From NCBI RefSeq assembly GCF_013761175.1, contig NZ_JACDUR010000001.1, positions 558,001 to 622,000 of the forward strand: DNA of 64,000 nt, in the 5' to 3' direction. The notes under the pieces are model-generated. The model was not told the DNA's origin and did not search any database. It saw only the letters and a program-made list of their open reading frames with translations. Positions 40,332 through 49,544 of the stretch are shown piece by piece; positions within the stretch are counted from its first letter, which is position 1, and each line of letters starts with the position of its first letter. The position numbers were made by a program, and so were the translations under genes. The DNA is from Nonomuraea soli (lineage in GTDB: Bacteria > Actinomycetota > Actinomycetes > Streptosporangiales > Streptosporangiaceae).

Positions 40332-42712
40332 GGATCATGCCCCTCGACGACCCCTCGGCGGACCTGGCCACGGCCGGCGGCAAGGGCGCCTCGCTGGCCC
40401 GGCTGAGCCGCGCGGGCCTGCCGGTGCCGCCGGGCTTCGTGGTGACGACCCAGGCCTACCGCGAGGACCCGCCCGAGCTGCCCGAGGAGATCCTGAAGGC
40501 CTACGACGGCCTGCTGCACCTCCTCGGCCCCGACGCCGCCGTGGCGGTGCGCTCGTCGGCGACCGCCGAGGACCTGCCCGGCCTGTCGTTCGCCGGCCAG
40601 CAGGACACCTTCCTCAACGTGCGGCGCGACGGCCTGGTGGAGGCGGTGCGCCGGTGCTGGGCCTCGCTGCACAACGAGCGCGCGGTCGCCTACCGCCGCC
40701 GGCACGGCGTCCCCGACGACGACGTGGCCATGGCCGTGGTGGTGCAGGAGCTCGCCGACGCCGAGGCCGCCGGCATCCTGTTCACCGCAGACCCGGTCTC
40801 CGGCGACCGCTCGACCACCGTGATCAACGCCTCGTGGGGGCTGGGTGAGGCCGTCGTGGGCGGCCTGGTCACCCCCGACACCTACACCGTGGGCGACGCC
40901 GTCGAGGCCGAGGTCTCCGACAAGACCGTGATGACCGTGCGCACCGCCGACGGCACCGCCGAGCGGCCGGTGCCCGAGGAGTCGCGCCGCGCCCGCGTGC
41001 TCGACGACGCGCGGGTACGCGAGCTGACCGCGCTGGGCCGCCGCATCGAGGAGCTGTACGGCACGCCGATGGACGTGGAGTGGGCGCTGCGCGACGGGCG
41101 CTTCCTCATCCTCCAGGCCCGGCCCGTCACCGGCCTGCGGGAGGAGTGGAACGACAGCAAGGGCCACCTGTGGTTGTGGTCCAACGGCAACCTCGGCGAG
41201 GCCATCCCCGACGTGATGACCCCCGCCACCTGGTCGCTGGTGCAGATCTTCATCGCCAAGGCCATGTCGACCACGGCCATGCCAGGCTTCCGTTTCGTCG
41301 GCAACATCGGCGGCCGCTTCTACATGAACCTCAGCTCCGCCCACACGATGCTCCACGCGCTCGGCATGCAGCACAAATCGGGCGTGATGGACCAGGTCAT
41401 GGGCAGGCTCCCGGCCGGCGTCGACGTGCCGCTCATCCCCGTCGGCCGCTGGCAGGTGATCAGGACCGTGGTGCCGGTCGCGATCCGGCTGCGCCGTCGC
41501 GTCGCCTTGAACATGCGCAAGCTGCCCGCCTACGTGGCGGGCGCCCAGGGCCGCTGGGAGGACATGCGCCGCAAGATCGCCACCTCCGACGACCTGGCCG
41601 GCCTCTGGGAACGCGAGCTGGAGCCGTACTTCCTGGAGACCTGCGAGATCTTCGAGGCCTCCACCCGGCAGGGCGGCAGCACCCTGGTCTGGGTGCGCGA
41701 CCGGCTGCGCGCGCTGGCCGGCGAGTCCGACGCCGAGGCCATGCTCACCGGCGCCAACCACGACGGCGGCCTGGCCAGCCTCGGCCCGGTCCTGGGGCTG
41801 CAGCGCCTGGCCGACGGGGAGATCACCGCCGGGGAGTTCGCCGTCCGCTACGGTCACCGCGGCCCGCACGAGTTCGAGATCTCCCTGCCCCGGCCGGGCG
41901 AGGACCCCGCCTGGATCGCCAGGCAGGCGGCCTCGCTCGGCTCGCTCGACCGGCTGCTGGAGAAGCAGGAGGAAGCCAGGCGGGCGGCCTGGGAACGGTT
42001 CGCCGCCCGCCACCCGCGCAAGGTGCGCCCGATGCGGCGCGAGGTCGCGCGGTGGGCCAAGGTCGCCCGCGACCGCGAGACCATGCGCTCGGAGGTCATC
42101 AGGGTCTTCTGGTCGCTGCGCGACTTCGTGCTGCGCGCCGGCGAGGTGACCGGTCACGGGGAGGCGCTGTTCTTCCTGTCGATCCAGGAGATCCTCCGGG
42201 TGCTGCGCGGGGAGCCGATGCCCGACGTGTCGGTCAGGAAGGCGACCTACGAGCACTACCGCTCGCTGCCGCCGTACCCCACCGTGATCGTCGGCGAGTT
42301 CGATCCCGACCGGTGGGCCGCCTCGCCCGACCGGCGCGGCGATCTCTGGGACCAGCGCGGCGTGACGGCGCCGCAGGGCGAGGCGGTCACGGGCTTCCCC
42401 GGCGCGCCCGGCGTCGTCGAGGGCGTGGCGCGCGTGCTCGGCGGGCCCGGCGACGGCGACCGGCTGGCGCAGGGAGAGATCCTGGTGACCGTGCTGACCA
42501 ACATCGGCTGGACCCCGCTGTTCCCGCGGGCCGCCGCGGTCGTCACCGACATGGGCGCGCCCTTGTCGCACGCCTCGATCGTCGCCCGCGAGCTGGGCAT
42601 CCCCGCCGTGGTCGGCACCGGCAACGCCACCGCCCGCATCCACGACGGCGACCTGATCCGGGTCGACGGGGCACAGGGGAAGGTCGAGGTAGTCCAAAAA
42701 GCCGGCGAGTGA
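40328..42712 (+). CDS. PEP-synthase/rifampicin-phosphotransferase-like dikinase
   Basis: Protein of 794 residues with an ATP-grasp domain (1-310; GGKGASLARLSRAGLPVPPG near 20, RSSATAEDLPGLSFAGQ, ASWGLGEAVVGG), a long middle domain (about 325-690; GNLGEAIPDVMTPATWSLVQ) and a C-terminal swivelling phosphohistidine domain with H748 in DMGAPLSHASIVAREL. True PEP synthase would have a PEP-binding barrel after the histidine domain; here the protein ends, which is the order ATP-substrate-His of rifampicin phosphotransferases. The middle domain would then hold the acceptor. Drug inactivation is possible but the acceptor cannot be read from sequence. Coupled to a TetR gene. Confidence 0.8.
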   Translation: MRIMPLDDPSADLATAGGKGASLARLSRAGLPVPPGFVVTTQAYREDPPELPEEILKAYDGLLHLLGPDAAVAVRSSATAEDLPGLSFAGQQDTFLNVRRDGLVEAVRRCWASLHNERAVAYRRRHGVPDDDVAMAVVVQELADAEAAGILFTADPVSGDRSTTVINASWGLGEAVVGGLVTPDTYTVGDAVEAEVSDKTVMTVRTADGTAERPVPEESRRARVLDDARVRELTALGRRIEELYGTPMDVEWALRDGRFLILQARPVTGLREEWNDSKGHLWLWSNGNLGEAIPDVMTPATWSLVQIFIAKAMSTTAMPGFRFVGNIGGRFYMNLSSAHTMLHALGMQHKSGVMDQVMGRLPAGVDVPLIPVGRWQVIRTVVPVAIRLRRRVALNMRKLPAYVAGAQGRWEDMRRKIATSDDLAGLWERELEPYFLETCEIFEASTRQGGSTLVWVRDRLRALAGESDAEAMLTGANHDGGLASLGPVLGLQRLADGEITAGEFAVRYGHRGPHEFEISLPRPGEDPAWIARQAASLGSLDRLLEKQEEARRAAWERFAARHPRKVRPMRREVARWAKVARDRETMRSEVIRVFWSLRDFVLRAGEVTGHGEALFFLSIQEILRVLRGEPMPDVSVRKATYEHYRSLPPYPTVIVGEFDPDRWAASPDRRGDLWDQRGVTAPQGEAVTGFPGAPGVVEGVARVLGGPGDGDRLAQGEILVTVLTNIGWTPLFPRAAAVVTDMGAPLSHASIVARELGIPAVVGTGNATARIHDGDLIRVDGAQGKVEVVQKAGE

Positions 42713-42739
42713 TCACGCTCTGTGGTCACCATGGCGGTC

Positions 42740-42904
42740 ATGACCGAGGCGGAGGCGGAGCTGGAGGCGCGCTGCGCCGAATACCGGGTGGCCAAGCTGG
42801 CCCTGGACCGTGGCGTGGCCCTGGAGGCTATCCTGGGAGCGCGCAGTCAGGGCGCGACCGGTCCGCGGGCAGGGCTCAGCCCACCTGATCAGCACGTGAA
42901 GTGA
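42740..42904 (+). CDS. Possible small protein, 54 residues
   Basis: Short frame between the dikinase and the ankyrin gene. Acidic/alanine-rich helix (MTEAEAELEARCAEYRVAKL) followed by a less structured tail. No clear ribosome site, and the frame could be chance in GC-rich DNA; kept because it fills an otherwise empty 253-base gap on the same strand and its first two-thirds has plausible codon use. Confidence 0.35.
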   Translation: MTEAEAELEARCAEYRVAKLALDRGVALEAILGARSQGATGPRAGLSPPDQHVK

Positions 42905-42965
42905 TCAACGGCTCCTTCCGGCCTGACCATGCGGACATCGGGCGCAACGGAACGGAGACGCGCGC

Positions 42966-44363
42966 ATGATCCGCCTGCCCGACCATCCCAGCCTCGAGAA
43001 GCTGCGCAAACTGGCCAAACGCCTGGCCAGGCAGGTCCACGACGGCGAGCCCCGAGCGCTCGCCCTGGTGGCCGAGCTGCATCCGCGACCCCCGGCCGAG
43101 TTCAGGCTGGCCGACGCCCACCTGGTCACGGCCCGGCTGTACGGCTTCGCCAGCTGGCCCCGGCTGGTCGAGCACCTCGAGACCGTCGAACGATACTCCC
43201 GCTCACCGCACACCGTGCCCGAGGCCGCCGACCCGGCCGACGAGTTCCTGCGCCGCGCCTGCCTGACCTACGGCGCCGACCATCCGGGGCGCCTGGAGTC
43301 GGCGCGCTCGGTCGCCTACGAGCCCACCGTGCACACGATGGCCGCCACCGGCTCCTACGACGAGCTGCGCGCGCTGCTGGCGCGCGAACCCGGCCTGGCC
43401 GTCGCCCAGGGCGGGCCGTTCGGCTGGGAGCCGCTGCTCTACCTGTGCTACGCCCGCGTCGGACCGGGACGCCACGTCGACGCGGCCCGCCTGCTGCTGG
43501 AGCACGGCGCCGACCCCGGCGCCGGATTCCTGTGGGAGAGCCTGCCCAGCCCGTTCACCGCGCTGACCGGGGCCTTCGGCGGAGGAGAGGGCGACCAGCC
43601 GCCGCATCCGGCGGCCTTCGAGCTGGCCGGGCTGCTGCTGGAGCACGGGGCCGACCCCAACGACGCCCAGACCCTCTACAACAACGGCCTCGGCGGCTCC
43701 TGGTCCGACCGCACCGACATCCTCGGCCTGCTGCTCGCCCACGGGCTCGGCCGGGGCGACGGCGGTTCGTGGAAGAGGCGGCTCGGCCATGCCCTGGCCC
43801 CGCCCGACCAGCTCATCCGCGAGGAACTGGCCACCGCGGCGCTGCGCGGCGGGCCGCGTCGGGCCCGGCTGCTGCTGGAGCACGGCGCGCAGCCCGACGG
43901 GATCGCCGCGCATCCGGCCTTCGAGGAGCGCACGCCGCTGGAGCTCGCCCTGCTGCACGGCCACCACGAGGTGGCCGAGATCCTGCGGGAGGCGGGCGGC
44001 AGCGCCTCCCTGAGCACGATGGAGCAGTTCGTCGCCTCCTGCATGCGCGGCGAGGATCCGCGCGATCCGGAGCTGACCGCCCATGTGCGCGCCACGCACC
44101 CGGGGCTGATCAACACCGCGGCCGGTCACCGCAACGTCGCGGCCGTCCGCCTGCTGGTACGGCTCGGCTTCGACGTCGACCAGCTGGAGCGCGCGACCCC
44201 GCTCCACGAGGCCGCGTGGAACGACGACGTGGAGATGGCGCGCACGCTGGTCGAGCTGGGCGCCGACCCGTCCATCGAGGACCGCGAGCACGGGTCGACG
44301 CCCCTGGGCTGGGCGCAGTACGGCGGCAAGCGCCGCGTGCTGGCCTACTTGGCGTCGTTGTAG
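42966..44363 (+). CDS. Ankyrin-repeat protein
   Basis: Soluble protein of 465 residues. An N-terminal helical region (RLPDHPSLEKLRKLAKRLARQ; LYGFASWPRLVEHLE) is followed by about eight ankyrin repeats, e.g. ARLLLEHGADPGAG, AGLLLEHGADPNDA, ARLLLEHGAQPDGI, TPLELALLHGHHEVAEIL, TPLHEAAWNDDVEMARTLVELGADPS. It mediates protein binding; partner unknown. Its 3' end overlaps the convergent acyl-CoA ligase gene by 19 bases. Confidence 0.9.
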   Translation: MIRLPDHPSLEKLRKLAKRLARQVHDGEPRALALVAELHPRPPAEFRLADAHLVTARLYGFASWPRLVEHLETVERYSRSPHTVPEAADPADEFLRRACLTYGADHPGRLESARSVAYEPTVHTMAATGSYDELRALLAREPGLAVAQGGPFGWEPLLYLCYARVGPGRHVDAARLLLEHGADPGAGFLWESLPSPFTALTGAFGGGEGDQPPHPAAFELAGLLLEHGADPNDAQTLYNNGLGGSWSDRTDILGLLLAHGLGRGDGGSWKRRLGHALAPPDQLIREELATAALRGGPRRARLLLEHGAQPDGIAAHPAFEERTPLELALLHGHHEVAEILREAGGSASLSTMEQFVASCMRGEDPRDPELTAHVRATHPGLINTAAGHRNVAAVRLLVRLGFDVDQLERATPLHEAAWNDDVEMARTLVELGADPSIEDREHGSTPLGWAQYGGKRRVLAYLASL

Positions 44364-46177
44364 AGGGTGTCGATCACGTCGGCGTACTTGCTGTGGATGA
44401 CCCGCCGCTTGAGCGAGAACTTGGGCGTGAGCTCCTCGCTCTCGGTGGTCCACTCCACCTCCAGCAGCCGCCACTGCTTGACCTGCTGCACCCTGGCGAG
44501 CTTGGCGTTGGCCGCCTCGACCGCCTGGTCGATCTCGGCGATCACCTCGGGCGACTGGGTGAACTCCGCGAGGCTGGTGTAGGTCAGGCCCCTGGCCGCC
44601 GCCCATCTCGGAGCCATCTCCGCGTCGAGCGTGATGAGGGCGACGGGGTAGGGGCGGCGGTCGCCGTAGGCCAGGGCCTGGGCGATCAGCGGGTGCTGCT
44701 TGAGGAAGTTCTCGATGAGCGAGGGCGCGATGTTCTCGCCGCCCGCCGTGATGAACAGCTCCTTCTTGCGATCGACGATGCGGTAGAAGCCGTCGGCGTC
44801 GACCTCGCCCACGTCGCCCGTGCGCAGCCAGCCCTCGTCGTCGAACAGCTCAGTCTCGGGCAGGTTGCGGTAGCCGGCGGTCGCGATGGGGCCGCGCATG
44901 AGGATCTCGCCGTCCTCGGCGATCTTCACCTCGATGCCGGGCACCGCCGGGCCCACCGAGCCGAAGGCGTAGTTGTCGGGGCCGTTGGCGGTGAAGGCGC
45001 CGGTGGTCTCCGTCATGCCGTACACCTCGAGGATGTTGATGCCGAGGCCGGCGAAGAACTGCTGCACCTCCAGCGCCAGGGGAGCGGCGCCCGAGCCGAC
45101 CCAGCCCGCGCGGTCGAAGCCGATCAGCGCACGCACGCCGGCCAGCGCCGGGGCGACCTGCTCGTAGAGGGCCTTGATCTCGTCGGAGGGCGTCGCGCCC
45201 TTCTGCCCCGCCTCGTAGTAGGCCAGCGACACCGCCATCGCCTGCTTGAGCTGGGCCTGCTTGTCCTCGGGCTGCATCGACAGCGCCGCCTGGAGCCCCG
45301 CCATCAGCTTCTCCCACACGCGGGGGACGCCGAAGAAGGTGACCGGCCTGACCTTGCCGAGCGTGGCGCCGAGCTGGGTGGGGTCGGGGCAGAAGTGCAC
45401 GTGCCCGGCCTTGAACAGCGGCAGGTACATGCTCAGCACCCGCTCGGCGATGTGCGCGTAGGTGAGGTAGGAGATCTGCGGGCCCAGCGGCTCCAGCTGG
45501 CCGATGCGGTCCACGACCGCCACCTCGTAGGTGACGTTCGTGTGCGTGAGCGGCACGCCCTTCGGGTTGCCCGTGGTGCCCGAGGTGTACAGGACCGTCA
45601 GCACGTCGTCGGGGCCGACCGCCTCGTAGCGCTCGGCCACCTGGGCTTCCTGGTAGGTGCTCTGGCCGAGCTTGACGAAGGCCTCCCAGGTCAGGAAACG
45701 CTCACCTTCGGGACAGGCGTTGGAGTCGAGGACGATCACCTTGCCGATGTGGTCGAGCTCCTGCAGGGCGTGCTGCCAGCGGGCCAGCTCGGCCTCGCCG
45801 CCCACGATCGCGACCTTGGACCCGCAGTCGCGCGCGATGTAGGTGACCTGCTCGGGCGCGAGGGTCGAGTAGACCGTGATCGGCACCGCGCCGGCGTGTA
45901 AGGCGCCCAGGTCGGCCAGGCAGTGCTCGGTGCGGTTGACCATCATGAGGGTAACGCTGTCGCCGGGCTCGACGCCCAGCGCGATGAAACCGGCGGCCAG
46001 TTCCAGGACACGCCGCCTGGCCTCGCCGTAGGTGATGGTGTCCCAGCCGTCGCCGGAGGGATTGGAGTACGCGGGGGCGTCGGGGTGCTGGGCGGCGATG
46101 TCTTTCAGCTGGCCACAGATGGTGTGACCGGCGATCTCGCCGAGAATGTCTGAACGATCCTGGAGAATATCGGCCAT
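44345..46177 (-). CDS. Long-chain acyl-CoA ligase (AMP-forming)
   Basis: Adenylate-forming enzyme of 610 residues, ATG at 46177 with GGAG 7 bases upstream. Phosphate loop TVLYTSGTTGNPKGVPLTH, YGMTETTGAF, and GWLRTGDVGEVDADGFYRIVDRKKELFITAGGENIAPSLIE are canonical FadD/ACSL motifs. It activates a fatty acid by adenylation and thioester formation with CoA. It stands alone, divergent from the sugar dehydrogenase across a 256-base gap. Confidence 0.93.
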   Translation of the reverse strand: MADILQDRSDILGEIAGHTICGQLKDIAAQHPDAPAYSNPSGDGWDTITYGEARRRVLELAAGFIALGVEPGDSVTLMMVNRTEHCLADLGALHAGAVPITVYSTLAPEQVTYIARDCGSKVAIVGGEAELARWQHALQELDHIGKVIVLDSNACPEGERFLTWEAFVKLGQSTYQEAQVAERYEAVGPDDVLTVLYTSGTTGNPKGVPLTHTNVTYEVAVVDRIGQLEPLGPQISYLTYAHIAERVLSMYLPLFKAGHVHFCPDPTQLGATLGKVRPVTFFGVPRVWEKLMAGLQAALSMQPEDKQAQLKQAMAVSLAYYEAGQKGATPSDEIKALYEQVAPALAGVRALIGFDRAGWVGSGAAPLALEVQQFFAGLGINILEVYGMTETTGAFTANGPDNYAFGSVGPAVPGIEVKIAEDGEILMRGPIATAGYRNLPETELFDDEGWLRTGDVGEVDADGFYRIVDRKKELFITAGGENIAPSLIENFLKQHPLIAQALAYGDRRPYPVALITLDAEMAPRWAAARGLTYTSLAEFTQSPEVIAEIDQAVEAANAKLARVQQVKQWRLLEVEWTTESEELTPKFSLKRRVIHSKYADVIDTLYNDAK

Positions 46178-46266
46178 GCGCGCTCTCCGATCAGTAACCA
46201 CTTATTGGCGGGTGGCTGTATCTGACCATGTGCGACAGAGGGTGACAAGAGGGAGCTCTTATGGCG

Positions 46267-46294
46267 TTGACAGCACCCTTGTTATCGCTAACAC
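46267..46294 (+). promoter_or_regulatory. Candidate sigma-70-type promoter for the Gfo/Idh gene
   Basis: TTGACA (46267-46272), 16-base spacer, TAACAC (46289-46294). It overlaps LacI-type operator 1, which fits repression by occlusion. The transcript would carry a leader of about 135 bases that includes operator 2. Confidence 0.5.
46280..46293. promoter_or_regulatory. LacI-type operator 1
   Basis: TGTTATCGCTAACA, one mismatch from the symmetric TGTTAGCGCTAACA motif typical of LacI-family sugar repressors in actinobacteria. It covers the spacer and -10 region of the candidate promoter. Confidence 0.65.
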
Positions 46295-46336
46295 TCAGGT
46301 CACCTCGCCCGGATCGGCACTGTGAGCGCCTAGGGT

Positions 46337-46350
46337 TGTTAGCGCGAACA
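46337..46350. promoter_or_regulatory. LacI-type operator 2
   Basis: TGTTAGCGCGAACA, again one mismatch from TGTTAGCGCTAACA, 57 bases downstream of operator 1 (centre to centre). A pair allows looping or cooperative binding. No lacI gene is in the window. Confidence 0.6.
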
Positions 46351-46433
46351 TCGGCAGGTGACCATGTGATGGCGATCCTCCCCGCTTTACGCGAGCAGTT
46401 CACGCGCCACCGCGAACGCACAAGGAGGATGCC

Positions 46434-47510
46434 GTGAACCAGGTCATCAGGGTGGGCGTGATCGGCACCGGCTTCATGGGCCGCGCCCACGCCCACGCCT
46501 GGCGCAACGTCGGTCACTTCTTCGACCTGCCCGCCCGGCCCGTGCTCTCGGTGCTGTGCGGGCGCACCCTCACCGCGCCCGCCCTCGGATTCGCCGCGCA
46601 CGAGAACGACTGGCGCCGCCTCGTCGAACGCGACGACGTCGACCTGGTCGACATCTGCAGCCCCGGCGCCACCCACGCGCCCATCGCCCTGGCCGCCCTC
46701 CGGGCGGGCAAGCACGTGCTGTGCGAGAAGCCGCTCGCCAACACCGTCGAGGAGGCGGAGGCCATGACCGAGGCCGCCGCGTCCGCGCCCGGACTGGCCA
46801 TGGTGGGCTTCAACTTCCGGCGCCTGCCCGCCGTCGCGGCCGCCCGCGAACTGGTCGCCGGCCTGGGACGCGTCCGGCACGTGCGCGGCAGCTACCTCAA
46901 CGACATGCTCGCCGACCCGGCCACGCCCATGGCCTGGCGGCTGCGCGCCGGCGAGGCGGGCAGCGGGGCCCTGGGCGACCTCGCCTCCCACGCCGTCGAC
47001 CTCGCCCAGCACCTCGCGGGCGACCTGATCACGGGCGTCAGCGGGCTGACCGAGACCTTCGTCGCCGAGCGGCCCTCGGAGGAGGGGCGGCCGGAGAAGG
47101 TCACCGTCGACGACGCCACCGCCTTCGTCGCCCGCTTCGGCGGGGGCGCACTCGGCGTCTTCGAGGCCAGCCGCTACGCGCCGGGGCGGGCCGAAGGGCT
47201 GCGGGTGGAGATCGACGCCGAAGGGGGGAGCGTCATCTTCGACCTCGGATCGCCCAACGACCTGCTCGTGCTCGGCGGCGACGGGGTCAGGGGAGACGGG
47301 TTCAGGAAGGTGCGGGTGAGCGATCCCGCCTGGTGGTACGGGCACGCCATCGGGTACGAGCACACGTTCGTGCACCAGGCCAGGGACCTGGTGGAGGCGA
47401 TCTGCGCGGGGCGGCGGCCCGAGCCGTCGTTCGCCGGCGGGCTGCGGGTGCAGCGGGTGCTGGAAGCGGTCGCGAGCAGCGCGGGCCAGTGGCGCGAGAT
47501 CCCGCGCTAG
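46434..47510 (+). CDS. Gfo/Idh/MocA-family sugar dehydrogenase
   Basis: NAD(P)-dependent oxidoreductase of 358 residues; GTG at 46434 with AAGGAGG 6 bases upstream. Rossmann motif VGVIGTGFMGRAHAHAW at the N-terminus, EKPLANTVEEAE and the catalytic-region GSGALGDLASHAVDLA are typical of inositol/glucose dehydrogenases of this family. Control by two LacI-type operators indicates a catabolic role for a sugar or cyclitol. The rest of that pathway is not in the window. Confidence 0.92.
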   Translation: MNQVIRVGVIGTGFMGRAHAHAWRNVGHFFDLPARPVLSVLCGRTLTAPALGFAAHENDWRRLVERDDVDLVDICSPGATHAPIALAALRAGKHVLCEKPLANTVEEAEAMTEAAASAPGLAMVGFNFRRLPAVAAARELVAGLGRVRHVRGSYLNDMLADPATPMAWRLRAGEAGSGALGDLASHAVDLAQHLAGDLITGVSGLTETFVAERPSEEGRPEKVTVDDATAFVARFGGGALGVFEASRYAPGRAEGLRVEIDAEGGSVIFDLGSPNDLLVLGGDGVRGDGFRKVRVSDPAWWYGHAIGYEHTFVHQARDLVEAICAGRRPEPSFAGGLRVQRVLEAVASSAGQWREIPR

Positions 47511-47553
47511 CCGTACGGCGGGCCGCCCCACCCGGGCGCTTCCCCGCCTGCTC

Positions 47554-48840
47554 TCACGGCACCCGGGGCGCCTCGGCGCGGGGCGACGGGTGCGGCCACG
47601 GGGCGGGCGGGTGGGGCCAGACATCGGCCGGGTCGTGGCGGTCAGGCGCCGGGCAGGCGGGGAGGCGCACGATGAAGGCCGCGCCGACCCCCGGCCGCCC
47701 GTCGGCGGTGATCGTGCCGCCGTGGCCCTCCACGACCTCCCGCACCAGTGCCAGCCCCAGCCCGAACCCGCGGTTGCCGCTGGCGTACCTGACGAACAAC
47801 CGCTCGCTGTCGCCGGGGTCCAGCCCCACCCCGTCGTCCCTCACGACGAGCTCCACCAGCTTCGGCCCGCCCGACACGGTCACCCACACGTGCCCGCCCG
47901 CCCCGGTGTGCCGCAGCGCGTTGTCGATGAGCGCCGAGATCACGCGGCGCAGCGCCGACGGCACCCCGCTGACCACCGGCCCCGCCGTACCCCGGCACCG
48001 CTGCTCGATGCGGATGCCGAGCGAGTGCGCGCGGGCCTGCTCCAGGGCGATCTGGTCGGCCGCGAGCTCGGCCAGATCCACCGGGTGGAAGGTGCGGTCG
48101 AGCTGGGCGAAGCGTGCCGACAGCAGCAGGTCCTCGACCACCTCGCCCAGTTCCTTGCTGCTGGCGACGAGCCGGTCGACCTCGTCGGCGAGCACGGCGG
48201 GCTCCGTGCCGCGCCGTAGCCGGCGGGCCAGCAGCTGGGCCCTGGTGTGCAGCCTGGTCAGCGGGGTGCGCAGCTCGTGGCTGAGGTCGGCGGCGAACCT
48301 GCGCTGGCGGGCCAGGGCCTGGCCGAGCGGCGCGATGGCCCGGCGGGCGACGATCTGGCCGATCAGCAGCGCGGCGAGCAGCCCGGCCAGTTCCGAGACG
48401 ATGAGGGTGTGCAGGAGCCTGCTCCGCTCGCTCGCCTGGGCGTGCAGGTCCATCGCCGCCTGGACGGCGACGCCGCCGCGGCGCAGGGTGTGGACCAGGT
48501 AGGTGCGCCCGCCGGCCGTCACCTCCTCGACCCGCTCGCGCCCGCCGGCGGCGACCTGGTCCAGGGCGGAGGCGAGGGGAAGCGCGGCCGGGGCGCCGGG
48601 CGAGCCGCGCGCGGCGCCGGGGGAGCTCCAGGAGAAGAGCCACACGCACGGCGGCGGGTTGTCGAGCGTGGCACGCTGGGCGATGGAGGCGAGCTCGCGC
48701 CGCGACGAGGAGTGCTGGTCGTGCAGCCCCACGCAGAAGACGACCGCGCCGAAGATCGCGAGCACGGCCGAGATGGCACCCGCTACCTGGACGGTCAGCC
48801 GCCGTCGTGCCTGCAGCAACAGGCGATGATCATGATCCAT
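47554..48840 (-). CDS. Sensor histidine kinase
   Basis: Membrane kinase of 428 residues, ATG at 48840 overlapping the regulator stop. Helices at about 18-39 and 146-165 flank an extracytoplasmic segment of about 105 residues (sensor). HisKA H188 in ADLSHELRTPL, N-box VISALIDNALRH, and G-boxes RDDGVGLDPG and GFGLGLALVREV follow. The proline-rich tail is unstructured. Paired with the response regulator, it closes a leftward gene string that starts at the AMP ligase, so it may control or sense the product of that string. Confidence 0.93.
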   Translation of the reverse strand: MDHDHRLLLQARRRLTVQVAGAISAVLAIFGAVVFCVGLHDQHSSSRRELASIAQRATLDNPPPCVWLFSWSSPGAARGSPGAPAALPLASALDQVAAGGRERVEEVTAGGRTYLVHTLRRGGVAVQAAMDLHAQASERSRLLHTLIVSELAGLLAALLIGQIVARRAIAPLGQALARQRRFAADLSHELRTPLTRLHTRAQLLARRLRRGTEPAVLADEVDRLVASSKELGEVVEDLLLSARFAQLDRTFHPVDLAELAADQIALEQARAHSLGIRIEQRCRGTAGPVVSGVPSALRRVISALIDNALRHTGAGGHVWVTVSGGPKLVELVVRDDGVGLDPGDSERLFVRYASGNRGFGLGLALVREVVEGHGGTITADGRPGVGAAFIVRLPACPAPDRHDPADVWPHPPAPWPHPSPRAEAPRVP

Positions 48841-49502
48841 CACAGCTCACCCAGCCGGTAGCCCACCCCGCGCACCGTGCTGATCACACCGGGCCCGAGC
48901 TTGCCCCGCAGGTAGTAGACGTAGGTGTCGACGATCGAGTCCTTCTGCGCGCCGTCGAAGACGCGATGCCGCAGCGAGGTCCGCGTGTGCACCTGGCGCG
49001 GACGTCGGGCCAGGGCCGACAGCAGCCGGCACTCCTGCCCCGACAGCGTCACCTCCTCGCCGGACGGCAGGCTCACGATGTGCGACTCGGGGTCCAGCCA
49101 GCCGGAGCCGAGCGGCAGCAGCGTGGCCCGGTCCAGGTTCCTGCGGTGCAGGGCGCGGACCCGGGCCAGCAGCTCGTCGATCTCGAAGGGCTTGACCAGG
49201 TAGTCCTCGGCGCCGGCGTCGAGCCCCTCGACCCGGTCCTCCAGCGAGCCGAAGGCGGTCAGCACGAGCACAGGCACGGTGACGCCGCGCTGCCGCAGGC
49301 GGCGCAGCAGCTCGACGCCGTCCATCGTGGGCAGACCCCGATCGATGATCATCGATTCGTAGGTGCGGCTCAGGGCCAGGTGCAGCCCGCGCTGCCCGTC
49401 TCTGGCCAGGTCGACCGCGTAGCCCTGCTCGGTGAAGAGCTCGGCCAGCAGGTGGGCGAGCTCGCAGTCGTCCTCGACGAGGAGCAGTGGTGTCGGCGCC
49501 AC
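48840..49502 (-). CDS. OmpR-family response regulator
   Basis: Regulator of 220 residues. Receiver with D54 (IIDRGLPTMDG) and K104 (DYLVKPFE); C-terminal winged helix (125-220; SGQECRLLSALARRP, VDTYVYYLRGKLG). The GTG at 49502 is unusual: GGAGG abuts it with no spacer, and no better in-frame start exists before an upstream stop, so translation may rely on coupling to the antiporter gene 42 bases upstream. Confidence 0.92.
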   Translation of the reverse strand: MAPTPLLLVEDDCELAHLLAELFTEQGYAVDLARDGQRGLHLALSRTYESMIIDRGLPTMDGVELLRRLRQRGVTVPVLVLTAFGSLEDRVEGLDAGAEDYLVKPFEIDELLARVRALHRRNLDRATLLPLGSGWLDPESHIVSLPSGEEVTLSGQECRLLSALARRPRQVHTRTSLRHRVFDGAQKDSIVDTYVYYLRGKLGPGVISTVRGVGYRLGEL

Positions 49503-49544
49503 CCTCCAACGGTTGCACCGCCACCACCGGATTTCCAGGGCCGG

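Noticed and set aside
40328..42712. True phosphoenolpyruvate synthase
   Set aside because: The chain ends after the phosphohistidine domain and lacks the C-terminal PEP-binding barrel.
42929..45901. 990-codon rightward frame
   Set aside because: Crosses the ankyrin gene and the opposite-strand acyl-CoA ligase; composition is shadow-like and no domain is visible.
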